A stretch of 59,126 nucleotides of DNA from Microbacterium sp. (GCF_026393345.1 NZ_JAPLAI010000032.1:1-59126); one strand, 5' to 3'. Shown: positions 25,267 through 34,178, counted from the stretch's first letter. The notes: generated by a model from the sequence alone, not told the origin. Made by a program: numbers and translations.

Positions 25267-26523
25267 TTACTGCAGCAGCGCTTCGAGGTTCTTCTGCGCG
25301 GTGGCGAGGATCGCGGCCGGGTCCTCGGTGGCGAGCGAGCCGATCTTGCCGTTGAGGTCGGTCACGACGTCTGCCGCGCCCTTCGCGGTGGGGACGCCCT
25401 TCGCATACGAGGCGCCGTTCAGGAACGGCACGAGGTCGGGGTTGGCGCTGCTCCACTGGTCAGCGGCGGACTGGATCGACGGCATGACGCCGAAGGCCTC
25501 CGAGAAGGCGAGCTGCTGGTCGGTGCCGGTCAGGTACTGCACCAGATCGAGCGCGGCCTCCTGGTTGGGGCTGTCGGCAGCGATGCCCCAGCAGTTGGTG
25601 AACTGCAGCGTGCCCTGACCGGCGGGGCCGGCGGGCAGCTCCGCGACGCGGTAGTTCACGCCGGGGTAGTCGTTCTGCAGCGCGCCGGTGATCCAGTTGC
25701 CCTCGACCGTCATCGCGGCCTTGCCGGTGCCGAACGCCTCGCCGCCCCAGCCGGCGCCGAGATCGGCGGCGAACTGCAGCTGCCCGCCCTGCAGGAGGCC
25801 CTGCAGGTAGGTGAGGGCTTCGACGTTGGCCTCGCTGTCGGCCGTGGCCTCGGTGGAGTCGTCGTTCATGAGATTGCCGCCGGCGGCGACCATGAACGCG
25901 CCGACCCGGGCGTACTCGCCGCTCATGGTCAGCCCGACCTGGCCGCCGGTGGTGAGCGTCGTCGCCACCGCGGTCAGCTCGTCCCAGGTGGTGGGGATGT
26001 CGTCGTCGGTGAGACCGGCCGCCGCCCACATGTCGGTGTTGATGATGAGCTGGAGCGTCGAGAAGTCCTTGGGGGCGCAGTAGAAATCGCCCTCGTAGGT
26101 GAAGTTCGTGACGAGGCTCGGGTAGAAGTCGTCCTTGTTCTCGAGTCGGTCGCCGTAGGCGAGCAGCGACCCGTTCGAGGCGTAGCCGGCTAGCGCGTCG
26201 GTGGACAGGTAGAACACGTCGGCGGGCTCGCCGGAGGCAAAGCCCTGCGACAGCTGCTGGCCAAGGTCGCTCGCCGCGGTGACGGAGGCGTCGGTGCCGG
26301 ACTCGTCCGACCAGGCGGCGACCGCATCCTCGACGGCGGTGGTCTCGGCCTCGCCGGAGGAGCCGATCATGACGGTGAGGGCGTCGTCGGACGAGGTCAG
26401 CTCGCCGGACGAACCGCCGGAGCCGCCATCGTCGAATCCGGAGCCGCAGGCGGTGAGGGTGAGCGCTCCGACCGCCAGGAGCGCTGTCGCCCCGAGCGTC
26501 GTGCGCGTGGTGCGCGTGGTCAT
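25267..26523 (-). CDS. Extracellular sugar-binding lipoprotein (CUT1 solute-binding protein)
   Basis: 418 aa. A type II signal peptide is clear: basic start MTTRTTRTT, hydrophobic core ATALLAVGALTL, lipobox LTAC with lipidated Cys26, then a Gly/Ser-rich linker. The mature part has the family 1 binding-protein fold (GEPADVFYLSTDALAGYA, YEGDFYCAPKDFSTLQLIINTDMW, GKAAMTVEGNWITGALQ, PTAKGAADVV). It would be anchored outside the membrane and deliver an oligosaccharide to the two permeases. ATG 26523 has AAGGAG seven nt upstream. First gene of the operon; a LacI-type operator lies 42-55 bp upstream. Confidence 0.94.
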   Translation of the reverse strand: MTTRTTRTTLGATALLAVGALTLTACGSGFDDGGSGGSSGELTSSDDALTVMIGSSGEAETTAVEDAVAAWSDESGTDASVTAASDLGQQLSQGFASGEPADVFYLSTDALAGYASNGSLLAYGDRLENKDDFYPSLVTNFTYEGDFYCAPKDFSTLQLIINTDMWAAAGLTDDDIPTTWDELTAVATTLTTGGQVGLTMSGEYARVGAFMVAAGGNLMNDDSTEATADSEANVEALTYLQGLLQGGQLQFAADLGAGWGGEAFGTGKAAMTVEGNWITGALQNDYPGVNYRVAELPAGPAGQGTLQFTNCWGIAADSPNQEAALDLVQYLTGTDQQLAFSEAFGVMPSIQSAADQWSSANPDLVPFLNGASYAKGVPTAKGAADVVTDLNGKIGSLATEDPAAILATAQKNLEALLQ

Positions 26524-26564
26524 GTCTCTTCTCCTTTGATGAGGCGGGACGGAGTTCGAGGGAA

Positions 26565-26578
26565 TTTGAACGATCAAA
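26565..26578. promoter_or_regulatory. LacI-family operator upstream of sugar operon
   Basis: TTTGAACGATCAAA: 5-bp inverted half-sites TTTGA/TCAAA around a central CG, the usual pattern for LacI/GalR-family sites. It lies between the sugar-binding-protein gene and the divergent LacI gene, so the regulator encoded at 26676 is the likely ligand. Confidence 0.7.
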
Positions 26579-26675
26579 CTCTGGTGCTGAATCGACGTTA
26601 CGGAGGTGGGCACGACCGTGTCAACCGCTTGTGTGCGCTCTAGGATGGCGGTTCGACCGTTGCGAGGAGACCGGG

Positions 26676-27668
26676 ATGCCGAAGGCGCCGACCGTCGAAG
26701 ACGTCGCCCGCGTCGCCGGGGTGTCGCGTCAGACGGTGTCGAATGTGCTGAACACCCCCGGCATTGTGAAGCCCGCCACGCGCGAGCGGGTGGAGCGGGC
26801 GATCGCGGACCTCGGCTACCGGCCCCACACCGCGGCGCGGGCACTGCGGACCCGCCGGAGTTCCACCATCGGCATCCATCTCGACCCCTATGCCGGGGGG
26901 ATCTCCGGCGTCGTTCTCGACCGGTTCGTGCATGCGCTCACCGATCGTGCGGGGGAGCGGCGGATGCGGGTGCTGATCTACGCCGCGAGGAGCGCGGACG
27001 AGGAGATCGAACGGATGCGGGACCTCCTCGACGGTGGCGAGGTCGATGCGTTCGTCATCACCGGGACGTTCCGCGGCGACCCGCGGACGCGCTGGCTCGA
27101 CGATCGCGGCGTTCCCTTCGTCGCCTTCGGCCGCCCGTGGGGCGCGGAGGAGACGGGGACACCGGACCACTGCTGGGTCGACGTCGACGGTGCGGCCGGG
27201 GTCGAGGCGGCCACCCGGCACGCGCGCGCCGTCGCCGGCGACGCCGTCGCCTTCCTCGGCTGGCCGGCGGGCTCGGGTACCGGCGATGACCGGGAGCGCG
27301 GCTGGCGGGCGGTGGTGGGCGCGTCAGCGCTCCGCCTCACCGCGCCGGAGGGGGTGCAGCCGGCCCGCGCCGTGGTGGCCGAGGCGCTCGCCGCCGGCGC
27401 CCGGATCGATGCTGTCGTGTGCGCGAGCGACACGCTCGCGATCGGCGCGCGGCTCGCGGTCGCCGCGGCGGGCCGGGACGACGTGCTCGTCATCGGTTTC
27501 GACAACACTCCGGCCGCCGAGGCGCTCGGCCTGTCGAGCGTGGAGCAGCTGCCGGAGGAGGTGGCGGACGGCGTCCTCGCCCTCCTCCTCGGCCCCACCG
27601 GCAACATCGTGGTCCCGCACGAGGGCGACGCGCACGTGCTGGTCGAGCCGCGCCTGATCCTCCGCTGA
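26676..27668 (+). CDS. LacI-family transcriptional regulator
   Basis: 330 aa. The N-terminal LacI helix-turn-helix TVEDVARVAGVSRQTVSNVLN (6-26) and hinge helix YRPHTAARALRTRRS are standard; the rest is a periplasmic-binding-like sensor (DAVVCASDTLAIGARLAV, VLVIGFDNTPAAEALGLSSVEQ). ATG 26676 has GAGGAGA five nt upstream; TAGGAT at 26641 may be the -10. Divergent from the sugar operon, which it probably represses through the operator at 26565 until sugar is bound. Confidence 0.93.
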   Translation: MPKAPTVEDVARVAGVSRQTVSNVLNTPGIVKPATRERVERAIADLGYRPHTAARALRTRRSSTIGIHLDPYAGGISGVVLDRFVHALTDRAGERRMRVLIYAARSADEEIERMRDLLDGGEVDAFVITGTFRGDPRTRWLDDRGVPFVAFGRPWGAEETGTPDHCWVDVDGAAGVEAATRHARAVAGDAVAFLGWPAGSGTGDDRERGWRAVVGASALRLTAPEGVQPARAVVAEALAAGARIDAVVCASDTLAIGARLAVAAAGRDDVLVIGFDNTPAAEALGLSSVEQLPEEVADGVLALLLGPTGNIVVPHEGDAHVLVEPRLILR

Positions 27669-27670
27669 GC

Positions 27671-28039
27671 TCAGTCGCCGACGGCGGGCGGGGTGAGAGG
27701 GACGAACACCCAGGCGTCGACGCCGCTCTCCAGGGTGGCGCGGATCCGCCGGTACCCAGGCGCGGCATACTCGTCGGCCGCGTCGAGTTCGGCGAGGGTG
27801 AGTTCGAGCACATCGCCGACGAGCTTGTCCAGCGGATCGTCGGTCTCGTGCGCCACCGGATGCCGCCGCATCCCCGTCAGCCCCGCCACCAGCGGCATGT
27901 CGAACTCGGCGTAGCCCAGCCGATACCCGGGAAGGACATCCGGGGTGGTCTCGATCCGGCGACCGAAGGTGTCCAGCTGCAGGTCGGTGCGGGTCAGCAG
28001 CCCGTAGACGAACAGCAGCTCGGTCGCATCCTCAGCCAT
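27671..28039 (-). CDS. Gamma-glutamylcyclotransferase-fold (AIG2-like) protein
   Basis: 122 aa. The N-terminus LLFVYGLLTRTDLQLDTFG matches the YGxL motif of the GGCT/AIG2 fold; GYRLGYAEFDMPLV, VGDVLELTLAELDAADEYAAPGYRRI fits the rest, with Glu in the catalytic region. Substrate unknown; such proteins can act on gamma-glutamyl amines or peptides. TACTGT (28046-28051 on the minus strand) ends six nt before ATG 28039, so probably leaderless. It converges with the LacI gene with a 2-bp gap. Confidence 0.85.
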   Translation of the reverse strand: MAEDATELLFVYGLLTRTDLQLDTFGRRIETTPDVLPGYRLGYAEFDMPLVAGLTGMRRHPVAHETDDPLDKLVGDVLELTLAELDAADEYAAPGYRRIRATLESGVDAWVFVPLTPPAVGD

Positions 28040-28058
28040 GGCCACACAGTAGCCGGGG

Positions 28059-29333
28059 TCAGCGGCCGAACAGCAGGTGCGCCACGGTGAAGATCGCAAG
28101 CCCGGCGAGTGAACCGACGATGGTGCCGTTCAGGCGGATGTACTGCAGGTCGCGGCCGACCATCAGCTCGATCTTCTGCGTGGTCTCCTCCGGGTCCCAT
28201 CGCTCCACCGTGTCGGTGATGATCGAGGCGATGTCGTGGCGGTAGCGGTCGACGAGGAACACGGCCGCATCCGTCACCCACTCATCCACCCGATTGCGGA
28301 GGACCGGGTCGGTGCCGAAGCGCTCGCCGACCTGCACCAGCGCGTCGACGGCGCGGACGCGGAGCGGGCTCGCGGGATCTTCGAGCGCGCGGACGAGCCC
28401 GTTCTTCGCCGTGTTCCAGGCCTCGCCCGCGAGCTCACGCACCCGTGGTGAGTCGAACACGTTCGCCTTCGCGTCCTCGAAGCGTCCGATCATCGCCGGG
28501 TCGTGCTGCAGGTTGCCCGCGAGCTTCTCCAGATACGCGTCGATGGCCTTCCGGGCCGGATGCTGCGGGTCGGCGCGGACGGCCTCGACGAACTTCACGG
28601 CCTCGTGGTACGCGGCCTCGTCGATGAGTCCGCTGACCATGGACGGCACCCAGGAGGGCAGCCGGCCGGAGACGAGACCGGCGAACGAGGCGCGGTTCGC
28701 GGCCAACCAGTGCGACAGGTTGTCCGCGGCGAGGTCGACCGCCTCATGATGGGCACCGGTGCCGACCAGGCGCTCCAGCCAGCCGCCCAGCGGCGGACCC
28801 CACTCCGGCACGATGAGGTGCTCGCGGGCGAGGTCGGCGATGAGTTCCTGCACCTCGTCGTCGCTGAGGGCGCGAAGCACCCCGGCGGCCATGGCGGCGC
28901 CCTCCGTCGCGACGCGTTCCGCGTGCTCGGGGGTGCGCAGCCATTCACCCAGGCGCGCGGCGATGGGGGTAGACGCGAGCTTCGTGCGCACCACCTCGGC
29001 GGAGAGGAAGTTCGTCTCCACGAATTCGCCGAGCGTACGGCCGATCTCGTCCTTCCGCTGCGGGATGATCGCGGTGTGCGGGATCGGCAGGCCGAGCGGC
29101 CGGCGGAACAGCGCGGTGACGGCGAACCAGTCCGCGAGAGCGCCGACCATGCCGCCCTCCGCGGCGGCACGCACATAGGCGAGCCACGGGTACCGCTCCT
29201 GCAGGGCGAACGCGACGAGGAAGACGAGGGCGAGGAGCACCAGGGCGCCGAGCGCGATCGCCTTCATGACGCGCAGGCTCCGCAGCCGCTCCCGGTCCGC
29301 GTCGGAGAGGAAAGCCGACGGAGTGCGGGACAT
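28059..29333 (-). CDS. DUF445 (YjiN-like) membrane protein
   Basis: 424 aa DUF445 protein. TM at about 25-45 (AIALGALVLLALVFLVAFAL), then the signature AAEGGMVGALADWFAVTALFRRPLGLPIPHTAIIPQRKDEIGRTLGEFVETNFL; a long mostly helical soluble region; and a C-terminal TM (IVGSLAGLAIFTVAHLLFG) after the conserved VGRDLQYIRLNGT. Function is unknown in the family. ATG 29333 with GAGGATGAG upstream. It is divergent from the CsoR-like gene, which starts 41 bp away. Confidence 0.9.
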   Translation of the reverse strand: MSRTPSAFLSDADRERLRSLRVMKAIALGALVLLALVFLVAFALQERYPWLAYVRAAAEGGMVGALADWFAVTALFRRPLGLPIPHTAIIPQRKDEIGRTLGEFVETNFLSAEVVRTKLASTPIAARLGEWLRTPEHAERVATEGAAMAAGVLRALSDDEVQELIADLAREHLIVPEWGPPLGGWLERLVGTGAHHEAVDLAADNLSHWLAANRASFAGLVSGRLPSWVPSMVSGLIDEAAYHEAVKFVEAVRADPQHPARKAIDAYLEKLAGNLQHDPAMIGRFEDAKANVFDSPRVRELAGEAWNTAKNGLVRALEDPASPLRVRAVDALVQVGERFGTDPVLRNRVDEWVTDAAVFLVDRYRHDIASIITDTVERWDPEETTQKIELMVGRDLQYIRLNGTIVGSLAGLAIFTVAHLLFGR

Positions 29334-29374
29334 GCGCTCATCCTCGCACGGTGGCGGCGGCGTACGCTGATCCG

Positions 29375-29647
29375 GTGATCGACGACATCAAGAAGCGTTC
29401 GCTGCACCGCGCCCGCATCCTCGAGGGTCAGATGCGAGGGCTCACCAAGGCCATCGAGTCCGAGGACTACTGCATGGACATCATCACGCAGTCGCGTGCC
29501 ATCCAGCGCTCACTCGAGTCGCTCAACCGACTGCTGCTGGAGAACCACCTGCGCACCCACGTCACCGACATGTTCGAGCACGGCGGCGCCGAGCGCGATC
29601 AGGCCGTCGGCGAGCTCCTGAAAGCGTTCGACTTCGACGGCAAGTAA
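29375..29647 (+). CDS. CsoR/RcnR-family metal-sensing repressor (C-H-H ligand set)
   Basis: 90 aa, all-helical DUF156 repressor that binds DNA as an apo-tetramer and leaves it on metal or thiol signal. Ligand positions correspond to Cys33, His58 and His62 (DYCMDII and ENHLRTH). Copper-sensing CsoR has Cys-His-Cys; the third ligand here is His, so copper specificity is not assured. GTG 29375 is chosen because TACGCT (29363-29368) ends six nt before it (leaderless). No copper exporter lies beside it; the neighbour is DUF445. Confidence 0.88.
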   Translation: MIDDIKKRSLHRARILEGQMRGLTKAIESEDYCMDIITQSRAIQRSLESLNRLLLENHLRTHVTDMFEHGGAERDQAVGELLKAFDFDGK

Positions 29648-29677
29648 CCCCGCGCGAGACGTGCAGGCGGGCGCGGG

Positions 29678-30682
29678 CTAGGCTGCGGCGTCGCCGCGCT
29701 GGCTGGTCCAGTTGCGATCGAAGCTGCGGTCGCCGCGGATGCGGGCGGCGAACGGCTCCAGGAGCGCCAGGGTCGCCGCATCCAGCCGCGTCGTGACCGC
29801 CGGCAGCCACTCGTCGACGTGTGCGGGGAACCGCGACCCCGGGATCGGTGCGATCCGGATGCCGATCACATCCGCCCGCGTGTAGAGCCACGCCAGCGCG
29901 AGCTGGGCGCCGGTGAGGCCCGCGCCCTCGGCGATGTCGAGGAACTCGGCGCGCAGGCCCGCGTTGGCGGTGAGGTTCTCGGGCGCGAAGCGCGGGAATT
30001 TCGGCCGTCCGTCGCCATCGCCGATCTGCTCCGGCGCGAAGGCGTCGGTGAGCCACGCGCGGCTGAGCGGCGAGTAGGGCACGAAGCCCACGCCGAGTTC
30101 GGCGGCGGTGGGGACGACGGATGATTCGACATCGCGGCTGACGACGCTCCACTCGGTCTGCACCGCGGCGATGGGGTGCACGGCGTGGGCACGACGCAGC
30201 TCGTCGGCGGTGGCCTCCGACAGGCCGAGGTGGCGGACCTTGCCGGCCTGCACCAGCTCCGCCATCGCCCCGACGGTCTCTTCGATCGGCACATCCGGGT
30301 CGACGCGGTGCTGGTAGTAGAGGTCGACGTGGTCCGTGCCGAGCCGGCCGAGGCTGAGGTCGATCTGCTCACGCACGTAGTCGGGCCGGCCGCACACGGC
30401 GCGCGCGCCGATGGCGCCGCCGGCGATGCCGAACTTCGTCGCGAGCGTGATCTCGTCCCGGCGGGTCGCGAGGAGCTTCGAGATGGTCCGCTCGCTCCGC
30501 CCGGCTCCGTAGATGTTCGCGGTGTCGACGAAGGTGAGCCCGGAATCGACCGCGTGGGTCAGGGTGGCGAGCGCGGTCTCGTCGTCGACCGGCCCATACA
30601 CGTCGGAGAGGCTCATGCCGCCGTATCCGAGCGCGCTGACGTGGAGGTCGTCGCCGAGGGCGACGGAGGGGAGAGCGGTCAC
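29678..30682 (-). CDS. Aldo/keto reductase
   Basis: 334 aa NADPH-dependent reductase with a TIM-barrel fold. Visible: SALGYGGMSLSDVYG, the catalytic region FVDTANIYGAGRSERTISKLL (Asp and Tyr), DEITLATKFGIAG (Lys) and HVDLYYQHRVDPDVPIEETVGAM (His). The C-terminal cofactor loop is IRIAPIPGSRFPAHVDEW. Substrate unknown. Starts at GTG 30682. The 3' end converges with the CsoR-like gene; an acyl-CoA dehydrogenase-like gene lies 9 bp upstream and may be co-transcribed. Confidence 0.92.
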   Translation of the reverse strand: MTALPSVALGDDLHVSALGYGGMSLSDVYGPVDDETALATLTHAVDSGLTFVDTANIYGAGRSERTISKLLATRRDEITLATKFGIAGGAIGARAVCGRPDYVREQIDLSLGRLGTDHVDLYYQHRVDPDVPIEETVGAMAELVQAGKVRHLGLSEATADELRRAHAVHPIAAVQTEWSVVSRDVESSVVPTAAELGVGFVPYSPLSRAWLTDAFAPEQIGDGDGRPKFPRFAPENLTANAGLRAEFLDIAEGAGLTGAQLALAWLYTRADVIGIRIAPIPGSRFPAHVDEWLPAVTTRLDAATLALLEPFAARIRGDRSFDRNWTSQRGDAAA

Positions 30683-30691
30683 AAGTGTCCT

Positions 30692-31849
30692 TCAGTTCTC
30701 GATCGGGCCGAGCCAGGCACTCGCGACGGTGGCGTGCGCGGACTCCGGGTCGGAAGGGTGGAAGAGGCCGGCGATCACGTCGCGGTACAGCCGGCCGAGT
30801 TCGCCGGTGGCGCCGTACGACGAGCCGCCGGCGACGAGCATGGCGTCATCGACCACCTGCTTCGCGGTCGTGACGGCGCGATGCTTCACGCCGGCGAGGA
30901 GCGAGAACCAGCGCGGGCCGTGATTGGCCAAGGTGTCCACGTCGTCGCACAGCTGCGCGAGCTGCGGCCCGAGGGCATCGTAGGCGAGCGCCATGTCGGC
31001 GATGCGCCAGCGGATGTCGGGGTCCTGGCTGTACGCGGCGCCGGTCTTCTTGGAGCGCCGCCGGTGCGCGGTCTCGACGGCGAGGTCGAGCGCGCGGCGG
31101 GCGATGCCGGTGTAGACCGAGGCGAGGAGCAGCTCGAAGACGCTGAAGATGCCGAACACGATCGGGTCGGGGTTGGGCCCCGGGTCGACGCGGCGGACGA
31201 CCCGGTCGGCGGGGGCGAGCGCCCCGTGCAGCTCGGTGGTGCGGGACTGGGTGGCCCGCATCCCGACCGTGTTCCAGTCGTCGCGGGTGGTGACCGCATC
31301 CGTCCGGGAGACGAACGCGTAGACGAGCTTCGGGGCATCCGGCGAGGTGGTGTCGAGCCCGTGGAGGCCGAGCTGCGTCCACGCCGGCGCGAGCGAGGTG
31401 AAGATCTTCGTGCCGGTGAAGGCGTAGCCGCCGTCGGGCTGGGGCACCGCTTCGGTGTCGCTCGCGAACAGCACCAGGTCGTTGCCCGCTTCGCTGATCC
31501 CGAAGGCGAAGAGCTCGCCGGCGGCGGCCCCGGTCTGCACGAACGCGAGGTCGTCGATGCCGCGATCCTGCAGCACCTTCGCGACACCGGTCCACACCAG
31601 GTGCATGTTGACGGCGAGGGCGGTCGCGGGCGCGGCGGTCGCGAGGCGCTGCTGCAGCACCGAAACCTCGGCGAGGCTCAGCCCGGCGCCTCCCCGGTCC
31701 GTGGGCACGAGCACCGACAGGTAGCCGGCGTCACGGAGCTCCGCGAGGTCCTCGTCCGGGAAACGGTTCTCGGCGTCATAGGTCGCCGCACGGTCCCGGA
31801 GGCGGGTGAGGAGGTCATCGGGCAGGTAGGCGTTCGCGTCGAAAGTCAT
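30692..31849 (-). CDS. Acyl-CoA dehydrogenase-family flavoprotein
   Basis: 385 aa with the three-part ACAD layout: helical N-domain (FPDEDLAELRDAGYLSVLVPTDRGGAGL), beta-domain (FGISEAGNDLVLFASDTEA, YAFTGTKIFTSLAPAWTQLGLHG), helical C-domain (LLASVYTGIARRALDLAVETAHRR, HPSDPESAHATVASAWLGP). The catalytic Glu cannot be placed with confidence, and the group includes FMNH2-dependent monooxygenases (DszC/SoxC-like), so oxidation of an acyl-CoA is not assured. ATG 31849 overlaps the hydrolase stop (ATGA); it is the middle gene of a three-gene run with the hydrolase and the aldo/keto reductase. Confidence 0.85.
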   Translation of the reverse strand: MTFDANAYLPDDLLTRLRDRAATYDAENRFPDEDLAELRDAGYLSVLVPTDRGGAGLSLAEVSVLQQRLATAAPATALAVNMHLVWTGVAKVLQDRGIDDLAFVQTGAAAGELFAFGISEAGNDLVLFASDTEAVPQPDGGYAFTGTKIFTSLAPAWTQLGLHGLDTTSPDAPKLVYAFVSRTDAVTTRDDWNTVGMRATQSRTTELHGALAPADRVVRRVDPGPNPDPIVFGIFSVFELLLASVYTGIARRALDLAVETAHRRRSKKTGAAYSQDPDIRWRIADMALAYDALGPQLAQLCDDVDTLANHGPRWFSLLAGVKHRAVTTAKQVVDDAMLVAGGSSYGATGELGRLYRDVIAGLFHPSDPESAHATVASAWLGPIEN

Positions 31850-32601
31850 CGCAGCACCTCCCGCAGGATCCGGACGGTGTCCTCCGGACGGTCGCGATGG
31901 GGGGAGTGCCCCGCCCCGACCACCACGGACTGCGTGATCGCCGGGTTGGCGGCGCGGACGGCGTCATCGATCTTGCCGGTGTAGATGCTGTACACGGCCG
32001 GGTCGGAGGCGATGACGTGGGTGGGGACGGTGAGGCGGGCGACAGCGTCGAGCACATTCCACTCCGGGTTCTGCGTGTTCGTCTGCTCGACCGCCCACGT
32101 CGATGCCTGCTGCGCCGACAGCGCCTTCAGCTCCACGTCGTTCGGATGCCAGGTGGGGTGCGCGCGCCGCACGGCCTCGACCGAGGTGTCGGCGAACGCC
32201 TCCTCCTGACTGCGACGCACCACCTCGCGGTCGTGGGCGAGGAGGTGCAGGGCCGGGTCGACGAGGATGAGCCGTCGCGTCCAGCTCGGGTCGTCGGCGG
32301 CGGCCTGCGTGGTGGCGGCACCGCCGAGGGAGTGCCCGATCACCAGGTCCCAGCTGCCGGATGCGGCGCGGACTTCGGCGACGTCGGCGGCGTAGGCCGC
32401 GATCGAGTAGTCGAGGGTGCGGGGGGCCGTGCCGTGGCCGCGGAGGTCCACGGCGACGGCGTGCCAGCCGTCCTCGGCCAGTGCCGTGCCGTAGCTCCAC
32501 ATGAGGGCGCCGGTGGAGCCGAGGCCGTGCACGAGCAGGGCGTGCCGGTCGGCGTCGGGGGAGCCCCAGGCGAGCCGGGGCAGGGTGACGGAGGTGACCA
32601 T
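31846..32601 (-). CDS. Alpha/beta hydrolase
   Basis: 251 aa. The oxyanion region is LLVHGLGSTGALMW, the nucleophile elbow LVIGHSLGGAAT gives Ser in GHSLGG, and the catalytic His is in VVVGAGHSPHRDRPEDT. Substrate unknown. TAGGCT (minus strand, 32608-32613) ends six nt before ATG 32601, so the operon's first transcript is probably leaderless. It heads the hydrolase, ACAD, aldo/keto reductase run. Confidence 0.9.
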   Translation of the reverse strand: MVTSVTLPRLAWGSPDADRHALLVHGLGSTGALMWSYGTALAEDGWHAVAVDLRGHGTAPRTLDYSIAAYAADVAEVRAASGSWDLVIGHSLGGAATTQAAADDPSWTRRLILVDPALHLLAHDREVVRRSQEEAFADTSVEAVRRAHPTWHPNDVELKALSAQQASTWAVEQTNTQNPEWNVLDAVARLTVPTHVIASDPAVYSIYTGKIDDAVRAANPAITQSVVVGAGHSPHRDRPEDTVRILREVLR

Positions 32602-32656
32602 GCGCTTAGCCTACGAGCGGTCTGCACGAGATGCCCGACGACGGTCACACACGGTC

Positions 32657-33862
32657 TCAGGTGATGATCGGCACCGGTTCCGTGTCGGGGATGGGGCTCG
32701 GGTCGCGGTGGCGGAGGTCGGGGAACGCTCGGACGAACACGAGGGCGATGACGAAGCCGATGATCGCCATGCCGGCCGCCGCCACGTAGGCGCCCTGCGG
32801 CCCGACGCCATCGATGAGGAAACCCGCCACGGCGGAACCGAGGGCGGCGCCGATGAGCTGACCGGTGCCGATCCAGCCGTAGGCCTCGGCGGTGTCGGAG
32901 AACTTCACGCTCACCGACGTCATCGCGAACAGCACGGCCAGAGCCGGGGCGATGCCGATGCCCGCGATGATGAGCGTGCCGCCGAGCCACCAGACGTTGA
33001 GCGAGACGACCGTCAGGCAGAGTCCCGCCGCGACGATGCCCATGCGCCGTGCCATGGCCCAGCGGCCGATGGGGATGTGGCCGAACGCCAGGCCGCCAGC
33101 GAGGCTGCCGACGGAGAAGACCGCGAGGACGAGACCCGCCTCGAGTCCGCCGTGACCGAAAGTCGCCACCACCCCTGCCTCGACGGCGGAGCAGGCGCCG
33201 ATGAGGAGGAAGCCGATGACGGTGGCCAGGAGGACGGTCGGGCGGGTGAGGACCTTGCCGAAGCGGCGCTTGCTCCGCGGGATGCGGACGCGCCCGACCT
33301 CGGGAGAGAAGATGAACCACGCCCCGCCGCCCACGAGGATCACGACGATCACGATGAGGGCTTCCCACGTGCCGATCTGTGTCGCGACGAACGTGATCAG
33401 CACCGGCGCCAGAATCCAGATGATCTCCTGCAGCGAGGCATCGAGCGAGTACAACGGGGTCAGCTGGCGGGAGTTGACGAGCTTCGGATAGATCGTGCGG
33501 GCGGCGGACTGCACCGGGGGGGTCGACAACCCGGCGATCGCGCCCAGCGCCAGATACGCAGGCAGGGTCATCGGCACGAGCGCAATCGTGAAAATCGCGA
33601 GCGCGCAGACCGCGGTCGTGAGGGCCAGCACTTTGCGCATGCCCCAGCGGCCCATCCACCGGCTCGTGATCGGCCCGGCGACGGCCTGCCCGATGGAGGT
33701 GGCGGCCAGCACGAGTCCCGCCGCACCGTAAGAGCCGGTGATGTACTCGATGTGCAGCAGCAGCGCGAGGCTCGTCATGCCGTTCGGGAAACGGGCGGTG
33801 AGCTGTGCAGCGATGATCCGGAGCACCCCCGGGGTGCGCATCAGATCGCCGTAAGCCGCCAC
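32657..33862 (-). CDS. MFS transporter
   Basis: 401 aa, 12-helix major facilitator. Visible: LALLLHIEYITGSYGAAGLVLAATSIGQAVAGPITSRWMGRWGMRKVL (TM1-2 with the MFS loop 2-3 motif), STPPVQSAARTIYPKLVNSRQL, LLATVIGFLLIGACSAVEAGVVA (start of the second half) and the C-terminal TM AAAGMAIIGFVIALVFVRAF. Probably a drug or metabolite exporter; the substrate cannot be inferred. GTG 33862 is chosen because TACGAT lies 8 nt upstream and coding character begins there; an in-frame ATG at 33841 is the alternative. Confidence 0.88.
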   Translation of the reverse strand: MAAYGDLMRTPGVLRIIAAQLTARFPNGMTSLALLLHIEYITGSYGAAGLVLAATSIGQAVAGPITSRWMGRWGMRKVLALTTAVCALAIFTIALVPMTLPAYLALGAIAGLSTPPVQSAARTIYPKLVNSRQLTPLYSLDASLQEIIWILAPVLITFVATQIGTWEALIVIVVILVGGGAWFIFSPEVGRVRIPRSKRRFGKVLTRPTVLLATVIGFLLIGACSAVEAGVVATFGHGGLEAGLVLAVFSVGSLAGGLAFGHIPIGRWAMARRMGIVAAGLCLTVVSLNVWWLGGTLIIAGIGIAPALAVLFAMTSVSVKFSDTAEAYGWIGTGQLIGAALGSAVAGFLIDGVGPQGAYVAAAGMAIIGFVIALVFVRAFPDLRHRDPSPIPDTEPVPIIT

Positions 33863-34132
33863 GGTAGTCCATCGTATGTCCCTCCCCGCGGGGCTCACGA
33901 GGGCACCGACGGGCGGGGATGCAGACACGCTGACGACACGCCGGAGCCCGAAACAGTCGGCGGATGCGGCCCGAATCGTCGGACCTGTGGGAACTCGATC
34001 GCCACCGGCGGCGAAAACCGCGTCTTCCAGCCGTTTTCCAGGCTTCCAGAATGTCGGCGGCTTGTGGATGAATCGGTGGACAACCTGTGTTGTATCTGGG
34101 GAGGACGGGGGAAAAATCACATGGATGTAACT

Positions 34133-34178
34133 ACTACCCCTTGTGGTGCTTCCTGATGTCCATCCCCATATGTAGTAT
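34133..34178 (+). promoter_or_regulatory. nrd promoter with two candidate NrdR boxes
   Basis: Promoter: TTCCTG (34150-34155), 17-bp spacer, TAGTAT (34173-34178). The second candidate NrdR box, TCCCCATATGTAGTAT (34163-34178), matches 11 of 16 positions of the NrdR consensus as I recall it and overlaps the -10. The first, ACTAC-N5-GTGGT (34133-34147), lies about 31 bp away centre to centre, three helical turns, as expected for paired NrdR sites. No NrdR gene is in the window. The remaining gap 33863-34132 shows nothing else. Confidence 0.6.
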
